Assembly: GCF_000972845.2 (NCBI RefSeq)
Contig: NC_040018.1
Span: forward strand, 11,133,157-11,197,156
DNA length: 64,000 bases
Reading direction: 5' to 3'
From: Larimichthys crocea
Taxonomy: Eukaryota > Chordata > Actinopteri > Sciaenidae
Shown: in pieces, positions 54,866 through 64,000 of the stretch
Layout: every line of letters begins with the position of its first letter
How positions within the stretch are numbered: the first letter of the stretch is position 1
Made by a program: the position numbers and the translations under genes
The notes under the pieces: generated by a model
What the model was told of the DNA's origin: nothing
Database searches by the model: none
Seen by the model: the letters and a program-made list of their open reading frames with translations, nothing else

Positions 54866-54886
54866 TTCAGCACCGAGGTCAGCGAC
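54866..54886 (+). promoter_or_regulatory. RE1/NRSE-like (REST binding) site upstream of slc17a6
   Basis: This 21-bp stretch begins ttcagcacc and continues with gg, then cagcg. It matches 17 of 21 positions of the canonical RE1; two of the four mismatches fall at the poorly conserved centre (positions 10-11), the others at 14 and 20. It is about 576 bp upstream of the slc17a6 start codon. RE1 sites recruit REST to silence neuronal genes in non-neuronal cells, which fits VGLUT2. The match is seen in sequence; occupancy is inferred. Confidence 0.55.
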
Positions 54887-56545
54887 AGCAGTTTCGCGTC
54901 CAACATCTGGCCAGCTGCTGAGCGTAAATGAAGGCCACGGTGAAAATATAACGCGCTAATGCATATATATATATATATGAGTGTGTTTCTGATGGAAATG
55001 TCATAAAACATTGGGGAGGTGTGGTGGTGGTGAAAGGGGTGGAGGGGGGTGTTTTATAGTCCAGACCGGCGCTTTACGTCGCAGACGAACGGTGTGAGAT
55101 ATAATGCAACTTCATTTGTATATTTTTATTTTGCGTTTTTATGCGTAAACGTGTATTAAATAATAATAATAATATGAAGAAAGGACAGTCAACTCCATGG
55201 ATGAGAGCTGCAGGTCTCCCGAGGGCGGTGCTATGGAAACCAGTGTAGGGAGTGGATCCCCTCCACCCCCTCTCCGCCCAAAGAAGCTCCTCTCCTCATC
55301 GTAGGAATCCATCAATAATTTAAGCGTCTCTCATATTTTTACCCCTCCCGGACAAACACATCTTCCCACAGAGACATGAACAAAAATCTGAAAGCATTTT
55401 TTAATATTTGAAGATATCTACTAAATGTCAAAGTATATGATTTGAGCAAAATTTAGTTCAATAAAAACATTCTATAATTAATGGTGTTTATGATAAAAAT
55501 AAAATGAATTTTAAATCATGATCATAATCATGATAAAACAGGAGTTTAAAATAAAGATGTTGGACAAAAGAGAGAAGAGAAAAGAGATCAGCGGCTCTTT
55601 TCATTTGTTGGTATTGAGTACCATCTGGTGGTCACTCGTGACACTGCATCTTCCTCTGTTTGAGCTAGTGCAACATTCTTCATTTAATTTATTGACCTAA
55701 ATGATGTTTTATATAATATTTTCTTTGTCTTCAAGTCCTAAAGTGCAGTAATTATTGTTTATTCATCCGACGTTTGAGCTTCTCTGTACAGTTTAACACA
55801 AGAAGGCTGTTTTCACACTGTTGAAGAAGGAAAGTGTCCCTGTGTGGGGCAAAGATGATATTGTGACATTCAGTTGTGGTCCAGTATACAACTTACACAA
55901 ATGTTGTTTTGGAAATACTGAGAATGGACATTTCAGTGACACTGACATCTTGTGTTCAGGGTTGAGGAAACTCCAGTGAGAGATGAACACATAAAGTTAC
56001 GCCAATATTGTCTTTGATTCATTAAACAGAGGAAGAATAAAATCAGGTTAAGAAGACAATATGATGATACAACTCCAATATTTAGGAATATCATTACAAA
56101 GAATACAACTCAGAGAAAACCAAGTCACAAGTATTTCAGCCGAAAGGTCAGAGATCCTCACACACACAAAGTGATTCAAAGAGAAGTAAAAGTATCATAC
56201 ATTTATATTCTCCCTGCCCTGTGGCTGACATGATCTGAAACCTTTAACTTGGTTACAAAAAAATAAAGTTTAGTTGTTTTTCACCCTGAAATGTGAGTCT
56301 TCTTGAAGGTTATCTCAAGAACTATTCCTACATAGTTTGTTACCCAACTCACAACAGGCATTTGTAGCAAGTCATGGATGCGAGACGGAAAGCTGCAAAC
56401 TGCTGTCACAAAATACACAAAGCATAACAAAATACAATTCAGTTAAGGTTAACAGTGCAGTGGATATATTTTGTCAGCATTTTTTGATGATGTACATTTA
56501 AGAATTTGCAAGTAGAGTTATTAGACATCATTTATTATTTATTAT

Positions 56546-56546
56546 G

Positions 56547-56593
<47 letters not shown>
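56546..56593. repeat. (TAT)n microsatellite
   Basis: Trinucleotide tract of about 16 units ending in poly-T, in the slc17a6-ano5 interval. Confidence 0.95.
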
Positions 56594-56594
<1 letters not shown>

Positions 56595-56832
56595 TTTTTT
56601 ATATGTCTTACATGTCCAGAGATCTTCAGACTGGGGGAAGGTTTACAGTAAATGGCTTTTTCTTGACCTTGCCTGTCACATCTGTTTTACCTTCTCTGGC
56701 AGGTGAACAAGAGGCAGCAGGGAATGGGTAGGAAGGCAGACAATCCCAACAGGCAGGAACAGTTTAGTGATTTATTGAAAGCAGATGTGGCTGATAATCC
56801 ACAGGTGAGCAGGAATGGGACAGATACGCTGT

Positions 56833-56833
<1 letters not shown>

Positions 56834-56865
<32 letters not shown>

Positions 56866-56867
56866 CA
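56834..56867. repeat. (GGCA)n microsatellite
   Basis: Tetranucleotide aggc/ggca tract of about eight units, inside a GC-richer block (56700-56960) that may itself be a dispersed repeat. Confidence 0.95.
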
Positions 56868-59112
56868 CAGATATGGGCTCAGGTACAGGGTACACATGAA
56901 GCAACAACAACAATCTGGCCATTGACTTAGAAAACAGGTTAGAGAGATTGGGGAATGAAATAAAGGTGAGGAGGAGGACGAGGGAATGTGTTGACCAGGA
57001 CTGAGAAAGATTGAGGTGGGAAAGGAGTTAGAAATGGGTAAGAAGAAAGAAACACAACTAAGGTAGACAGCGAGACATACTGCACCTTTGTTACTTGTCT
57101 TTGAGCTGTTGCATAGGCAATGAGCGAATAAAACAGACTGAAACTAGTTATTTCTGATTTATTGTGAATATTAACAGCTTTACTGCATTTCTGCACATTA
57201 GGCTACAGTGATCTTAGAACATAACTGGCCAAATATTTACATCACAGAAATTCATGCACATCAAACCTGACAAAACAGCTACTTTACAATGACTAGCAGC
57301 AGCGACAAATGATATGAGACAGGTTTTGAGTTCAGATAGGAAACGTCATTACAAAATCATACAAAAACAAGTAAACACAGACATTTAAGGCAATTGTTAG
57401 TCAGGAAATACTTCATGCACCTTGCAGGATCATGCTCGAACATCATACACACATCTGACATCTGTATGAATGTAACAAGTGATGGTCAACAAACATTCAA
57501 AGGTGTTTAATCCTGAGATCGGAGTAAGCAAGGCTTAGTTTTGGACTGTCTAATAGAAGTTGCTGATAGGTGGAATCACATCTGGATCATTTATAGAGGA
57601 AATTACAGATTTGATATAAACACATAAATCTAAATGCATGTTAAGCTTTATGAAGATTTAAAAAAAAAAGACATACTGTCTCTGATAAATGATTTATTTA
57701 CTGTGAAGTAATCCCATCTCCCTCAGAATGTGTTACTTGTCTGGTCCCTTGACAAAATAGTAATTCATAGCATAAAAAGTACACAAAGAACGGAGCTAAC
57801 ACTGCTTGATGGTTGTTTATGAGGTGATTAATAATACAAAATAAGAAAAAAAGGAAAGGAGTTATAAGTAAACTGATCTTAAAAAGATTATGAAGTAACT
57901 ATCACAAATGCTTCAGGCTACAAAGCGGAAGCAGATCAATAAATTAATTGCACTACAACCCATTTAAATAGATATCACATTCTTTATATCTACAGCAAAA
58001 CTCACCACTAACCAGCTACAGAGTAATTATTTTCACTCAGATCATCGCTCACATGTATCCCCACCGGGGTACAAGCAGTTCTTCTTTCTCTGTAATGAAG
58101 CTTATAATTGTTGACTATAATGCCTACACTGAATAGAGACACCAATAATGTGAAATCTGAAACCAAATATAGGCCATTTATTATCCATGAGTAACACAAG
58201 GAGGAGCAAAGCCAACACACACGATCAGCCCGAACTCTCTCAAGCAAATTGATTGTATTAAAACAGAAGATCTACCGAGAGATCTAACAACATTTTCTTC
58301 ATGTAGTCACTTCTTTTGATAGAAATCTTATAATTGGTCCCGCAGCAAGTTGGAAAAATTCATTTGGAAGAGGAGACATGAGCCTGCAGATTCGGTCTCA
58401 ACATATCACAGTTGCAGTCAGGCTGGAATGGATGGAATAACACCACACGTCTCATCTGACTGCAGCATGATGATGGAGGTACTTGGTTCTCAAATGCACA
58501 GTTTCTCCAAACACAACACACTAAACTGCCAATATTATAGCCCAGCTATAGATCAATGGAAGTAAACATATGTATAGATGTGTTTCATATTTGATATATT
58601 TAAATTTTCTGGAGAAAATTTGAGTGTTTTCTACATTCATAGTTAAAGACAGAAAGGGGATATGTGATGTATAACATCTATCCTTAAAATGATTCAAACA
58701 TGTTAACAACTGACACAGATCTTGTCTTGAAAGAAAAATAAAATGAAAATAAAATGGGTGATACCATGACCACGGCACTAAAGGGTACATACACCTAATG
58801 TCACAGGTTCAACACCACAAACTTTAACTCTATCAGCACATACAGAGATTACTGTTTTCATTCATGACAAAAGGAGAGTTTGAAGGCATTACACAGGTGA
58901 TGATACAAGCTGAAGTTTCCTTTTTGCACATTTCTGCCATTTTCCATCTTAGCACCTTCCAACAACATTTTTATAATGGCATAAAATGTCAGTCTGTCCA
59001 TTCAGCATTATAGTTTTTATCCCAAAGACAGAAGCCCTTGTATATGGCTGTTCTCAGTGAGGAGAAAATCATCCATCCTTGGCTTGGTTAGTTGGAGGTG
59101 TGAAGCGTCGGG

Positions 59113-60950
59113 CTACAGGCACTCAGACAACACTTCGTGCTTGTCAGACAAGACTTCGTGCTTGTCTGTCATTGGGGAAGTTTCTGACGGAGGCTCTGTG
59201 ATGAAACTTGCGCTCAGCTGGAGTTTGAGCCTCTCCACCTCGTAGTTATGCAGGTACTCCTGAATCAGGTAGCGTTCTCGTTTAAACCGTGCCTTCACAT
59301 CCGACGGGACATCAGGGATCATCCACGCCACGAAGAACTTCACCACAAAGACCACATGCTGCAGAGGAAGAATTAGTAAATATGGTTAAGATATAATCAT
59401 TTCTTACAATTCTGAGTATACATTATTTGAATACGGAGTAGGGGGAAAAGCTGTGGTGTCTTACTTCCATGATAATAATAAAGGCCATTTTAGCTGCCAG
59501 GATGTGCCAGAACTGCATGGTGTGATCGTACGCCTTCTCGTGGCCTGGAGGGTAACGGTAGTCACGGTATCTGCACAAAACAACAAGCACAGGCGCATCA
59601 TACCGTCAGTAATGTTTCATTAATGTAATTATTAAACAAAGTGCATCAGCAAATGCTACAGAACAAAATGTATCTGACACAAAAAATCACTCCTTCGTGA
59701 GAGTAATATCTGGCTCTTTAGCTGCTAAATGCTCCCCTATGTTTGCCAGTCAGTTGCAATCTTTGTCTGTTTGTTTATTAGAGAGTACAGTGAGCTGATG
59801 CTGCCTCCTCCAACTGGCAGCTGTTGCAGGATATGCTAACCATTTGTCAGTTGTTTATATAAAAATATTGTTTAGTGCATTTTTAAAGCTCATCAGAAAA
59901 GATCTTAAAGCTCTAATACCTGCAGGTGGCAGTCGTGTTATCAAACCAGTCGTCTTCTGCCTCCGGCATGTTGTTGGCCAGCATCTGTGAGATGTTGTAT
60001 ATTGACAGGCTGTTGTTAACGTAGCCCCTCATGCTGGTCCCTTCACTGATGGCATAGAGGTAAACCATACGAGGGATCATGTCGGAGGTGAACGCCATTA
60101 TGAAAGCCTGTGACAAAAGTAAGAACAAAAGGCTTTAAATGTTTGTAGAGAAATTGCTGCAAAAGAGCGTTAGTCACGTCGTGAATGTTACTGATAAATA
60201 CACCACCACACATATAACACTCACATTGGTAACAACAGACAAAATAGCCACTGCATTGAGGATTTCCTGCCACGCTCCGATGTTTCGGGCCTTGGATGCC
60301 ACCGGTCGTCTGAACTGGGTGGTGAACTTCCAGGCGTCCACTCTGATCTCCAGGATATTGTTGAACAGAGCCAGGAGGGGAGCCAAGGGGAAAGAGGCCA
60401 CGAACAAAGTGATGAAACCAAACTGGACCACTGAGCAGACAGAGAGAGTTAGTGATTTAAAAAAAAACAGATCTGAACACAGAGAAATGTAAGCAGGATC
60501 TGTAATTTGTACATTCATATATCATACAGCTGATGACCTTGCTTTCCTCTCCAGGTGTGAGCTCTTTATTTATGTAAACAAGGTCAACAAAGTGTCTCAC
60601 CCATCTCCAGGTACTCGTAGAACAATCCCAGCTGGCTGAAGTTCTGCAGGACGTGGTCCTGTTCCCAGCGGCTGTAATGATTCTCAGGATGGTGTCGTCC
60701 TTTTCTGCTACTCCACCAGTTACGCATCAAGCTATAAAGAATCCCATAAAGAAGAGACACATGTCAAACTGCAAAGACCTGAAGCTGGAATTTGCACAAA
60801 GCCAGCAACACATTTCCTGCAAAGTAACAACAATATTCAAGATCAAGATCCATATGTTGTGCCATACTTTCTAAATCTAATCTAATAACTTTCAGGTCAA
60901 TGTTTGTTTTAGAGGCATTTAACCAAATGATTATTTAATCAGAAGCCAAT

Positions 60951-60984
<34 letters not shown>

Positions 60985-63506
60985 CACGTACACTAAATAT
61001 GTGTATGTTGCGTGTATTGACGACTTTATATATGTGCCAATATACTGTGATTTGATGCTTCTCACCAGTACCACCTTCTGTGGAGCTGTTGCCATCTGTG
61101 TGTTGAATGCTCATGATTCAGCTTGGCTAATAATTTCTTCTTGGCACAAAAATCCATCTAACATTTGTATCTCCCTCATTAATGGGTGAAGTTGAACTTC
61201 GTCTAAGTCTGCGTATGTTTTTGCTTGTCTTTTTTTCCAGGTAAAGCAGCAAGAATTCTTTGAAACTTTGCAGTGAAAATAAAACGTTATTAACTGAATT
61301 CTCTGTAGTTTTTTATTCTTGTGGGCATCTGAAGTGGGAAAGCTCCATCATAAGAAATTCTACGTATTGGGGTGATTCTACTTCATGTCAAAAACTATTA
61401 ATTAAATGAATGCACTAGAAAACACCAAAATGCTAATTGCTGAGTAAAAACCTTAATTAAAAATTCTTGCCTCGTTGTGGCTTATGATCTGAATAATTAC
61501 GAGGTGAGAGAGTGGGTGGAGGACAAAAAGTTGATGGACTCACGGCAGCAGGGCTTCCTGAATGTTCCCCCACAGTTGTTTCCCTGCCATAACAATCACC
61601 AGCTGTGTGGTCAGCTCGATGAGACAGCCTCCAGGGTCACACTAGGACAGCAAGAGGTATTTAGTTTATATAATTTAAGTGATGTACATTGTAATGAAAC
61701 ATGTACATTTTAACAATAAAGGTTACTGTTTAAACTCACCTCCTCATTCCTCAAGTTGCTCTTTGTGCCAAACATATATGAGTATTTACCAGGAAAACCC
61801 ACAAATTTGCCTTTGAAGAAGGCAACGTAGAAGCAGGAGGAGTAGTAGTTGACAAACTGGAACAGGAACATCTTCATGGTCAACCTGTTCTCATACTCGA
61901 GGTGGGTCTTTGGGATCTCTGCCGGAAGCAAACAGTTTGATGAAGTCCTCATGTTACAATCAACACCAGACTCTATTATACACTCCTGCCAGTCATGTTT
62001 GGGCTCTCAATTACTGTGTTTGACTCTCTTTACCCATATCAGTGATCCAAACTGCCACCCTCTCATAAAAGAAGTTGAGAATCATGATGATAACAAAGTT
62101 GATGCATGAGGCGGTGACAGACGTCGCCAGCTGTGGGGTGATGAATCTCCCCACCACCTGGATCTTCCTCATTGGGTCTTTGATGATACTTGCAAAGGCA
62201 GCATAGACGGCCAGCCTGTATGCTATGACCCCAATAATACAAGCCACGATCAGAGAAATCTGAGGAGGAGCACACACACACATTCAAGACGCTATGTGAC
62301 TAGGCATGGGGAGTCACTCACTATGTGTTATTGTATACAGCACACACACATGAATACACAAACATTTAGTTACCCAGAATACAACAGTGGCTGTGGAGAG
62401 GCAGAAGCGAGCACACTTGCTGGTGATGGGGAGGTACGGCTCCATTTCCTGAAAGATTAGATGTTTAAGTGTTATTGTTTTTAAAGTAGGGTCAATGTTG
62501 CTTCACGATTATTTCCATGTTTGAATGAAACCTTGGAAGCACCTGAGTGATCTTGTTCAGTCTCCTGTTTGTGCATTGGATCTCAAACTCTGGCCGGATT
62601 TGAAGCTGTTGTTGTTCCTCCTCAAAGTCCACCAAGTCCCACTCGTACTCGAGCCGGGCTTGACGACGTTTCCAGAACTCCAAAAACAGAGTTACTGCCA
62701 AACAGATTTCAAGAAAGGACACGTCGGAAAATCTTAGTCCTCTCCATCTACCAGTCGTACAATTAGACCTTCTGAGTTATTGCGCAGGTGTGTTTGTGTG
62801 TCCATCCAAGTTTTGCACAGGTCTTTTATGACCTTCATCATGTGAACTGAAAACAGAGAGTGTCTGTGTTTTGGTTTTAGGAGTGTAATGTGTTTCAGCT
62901 GTGGCACGGCTCTCGTCACTTCTTGGCCTGCAGTGTTCTGGGAAAGCTATTCGACTGTTTAATAGAACATAATCGCGCTGGCAGGTTGTTCTGGGCTGAA
63001 ACAGTATGGATAAAGGTGGACGCTTCAGTGTCAAAAGGCTTTAACTGTGAAAATCTGTCTCACAAGAGGGGAGTACTTTGGATCTCATAGACAGGTTAAA
63101 TACAGGAAGACACTTACCCCAAATCCCCATAAATATGGCAAAGAATACCGTCCCCTCATTATCAAACAGATGGGATTGCTGGAAGAGAGAATGTGGAAAA
63201 GAAAACGTTCGTCAGAGAAGCAGGAGACACGCTGGGCATAAACAGGGTGACATACTGCTGACTCAGCAGGATACAGTTTTACTGCAGATATTTGACTAAT
63301 TTACTTATTTCACACATTTATAACTCATGTAACATATACTAATAGGTTACTGCTGGTTATTAAATGGTGCTGAATTAACATAGTGAGTGTCATGTTTTAC
63401 CCAGGATGAGAGACACGTCGAGTTGAGCTTCCAGAAAGGGCATTTCTTATCACAAAGTGGACACATCACAATACTGCCTCCAATATTGGCGTCACATATT
63501 TCTTTG
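59113..63506 (-). CDS. ano5: Anoctamin-5 (TMEM16E), C-terminal part (5' partial)
   Basis: Ten-helix membrane protein of the TMEM16 family. ANO5 is an intracellular-membrane phospholipid scramblase-type protein linked in human to muscular dystrophy and gnathodiaphyseal dysplasia. Exons in gene order: 63401-63506, 63118-63178, 62543-62694, 62374-62448, 62034-62259, 61740-61918, 61544-61641, 60601-60731, 60225-60430, 59920-60107, 59465-59570, 59113-59358. All phases agree and give 590 aa; human ANO5 is about 913 aa, so roughly the first third is off-window. Diagnostic segments: [111 protein letters not shown]. Acidic calcium-site positions known from TMEM16A are kept: E in GNIQE, both E in YEYLEM, and E and D in LEIRVDAW. 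Wording and synteny favour ANO5 over ANO6/ANO7. The last exon has a tandem DKHEVLS repeat. Confidence 0.95.
59124..59165 (-). repeat. ano5: 21-bp tandem duplication in the ano5 last exon
   Basis: Two 21-bp units (59124-59144 and 59145-59165), differing at one base, encode DKHEVLS twice, just before the stop codon. The duplication keeps frame, so the tail is lengthened by seven residues. Confidence 0.9.
60732..61543 (-). other. ano5 intron with (AC)n tract
   Basis: 0.8 kb intron between the CDPGG exon and the SRWEQDH exon. It holds a pure AC microsatellite at 60955-60983 and no other recognisable feature. Confidence 0.8.
60955..60983. repeat. (AC)n microsatellite
   Basis: Pure AC tract of about 14 units in an ano5 intron. 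Confidence 0.95.
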
Positions 63507-63639
63507 CTAGAGGAGAAATTATCAAAATAAAAGTACATCAGTGGAATTACAACATAGTATTTCGTAATTTTATTGGAATATCAAAATCAGTCAAGCTGTA
63601 ATACATTTGATTTGATTTGAGGCTGTTTTTCATGGTTTA

Positions 63640-63845
63640 GCACACTGTGAGTCAGGCATTATCGCCTCACATCATTGGTAAACCACGCTGTGGTGGAATG
63701 GGAGCAAATCCTTGCAGCCAGGTTCCAATATCTTGTGGAGAGCCTTCCCAAAAAGACTAGAGATTAATGCATATGGCTTGAAATGGTCAACGGTCACATA
63801 TAGGTATAATGGTTGAGTGTCCATATACTTTTGGCCATATGGTTA
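63640..63845 (+). mobile_element. Tc1/mariner-like transposon 3' remnant
   Basis: In the + frame at 63690-63764 the bases encode a 25-residue tail, with EWEQILAARFQ and YLVESLPKK, followed by TAA. This matches the usual C-terminus of fish Tc1-like transposases (W..I..E..Q.LVES.P). About 55 bp later, gtccatatacttttggccat is the familiar terminal sequence of such elements in fishes. The remainder of the transposase is missing or decayed. It lies in the ano5 intron upstream of the first visible exon, antisense to the gene. Confidence 0.75.
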
Positions 63846-64000
63846 TCAGCTCCCTGATGCCCTCTGGTGGCACTATCATTATTGTCCTTTATTTAACCAA
63901 GAGAGTTCCCATTGAGATTAAAAATGTCAAGTCAGGCAGCAGCACGAACTATGATCAAGTAAATTAAAAGAAAACAAAATGGTCAGAACTACAATATGCA

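Larger units (their letters stand above)
54291..59112. other. Interval between slc17a6 start and ano5 stop: promoter/5'UTR plus ano5 3'UTR
   Basis: About 4.8 kb between two head-to-tail genes. The part near 54291-55300 is GC-richer, with CpG and E-box motifs and an RE1-like site (54866-54886), and is the likely slc17a6 promoter and 5' UTR. The rest is AT-rich with (TAT)n and (GGCA)n repeats and no recognisable gene. The ano5 3' UTR must occupy the right end; no polyadenylation signal could be chosen. Confidence 0.65.

Overview
This window is ordinary vertebrate nuclear DNA, almost certainly from a ray-finned (teleost) fish. The genes are split by canonical GT/AG introns, many of them short. 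The non-coding DNA is AT-rich and full of CA/GT microsatellites. It also carries fish-type interspersed repeats: a tRNA-derived SINE, short inverted-repeat elements and a Tc1-like remnant. There are no operons, phage, CRISPR arrays or prokaryotic features. One 10-base run of N (25564-25573) marks an assembly gap.

Four protein-coding genes can be read exon by exon. (1) The last three coding exons of tmem178b lie on the + strand (2837-5134); its first exon is off the left edge. (2) A complete gas2 lies on the - strand (20851 down to 9926, 7 coding exons, 484 codons). It has an N-terminal calponin-homology domain, a C-terminal GAS2-related (GAR) domain and, between them, an unusually long Pro/Ser/Thr-rich linker. 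(3) A complete slc17a6 (vesicular glutamate transporter 2) lies on the - strand (54290 down to 43621, 12 coding exons, 581 codons). (4) The C-terminal two thirds of ano5 (anoctamin-5/TMEM16E) lie on the - strand (63506 down to 59113, 12 exons, 590 codons); its 5' exons are off the right edge. For gas2, slc17a6 and ano5 every junction keeps phase and the summed exon lengths divide exactly by three.

Layout: tmem178b and gas2 converge, with 4.8 kb between their stop codons. gas2, slc17a6 and ano5 are all transcribed leftward. From memory of the human map, ANO5-SLC17A6-(FANCF)-GAS2 is also the order on chromosome 11p14, so this is a conserved block seen in reverse. No FANCF reading frame is visible. 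The presence of tmem178b next to gas2 differs from human.

The 22.8 kb between gas2 and slc17a6 holds no recognisable gene. It has repeats and a few stretches that look like conserved enhancers, for example a cluster of AATT-core homeodomain-type sites near 33.7 kb. Upstream of slc17a6 is a strong match to the RE1/NRSE (REST) silencer site, which fits a neuron-restricted gene. The four genes do not form one pathway; they are a synteny block.

I found no sign of a new multi-gene system. The most unusual coding feature is the enlarged, low-complexity linker of Gas2, together with loss of the segment that carries the caspase site in mammalian GAS2.
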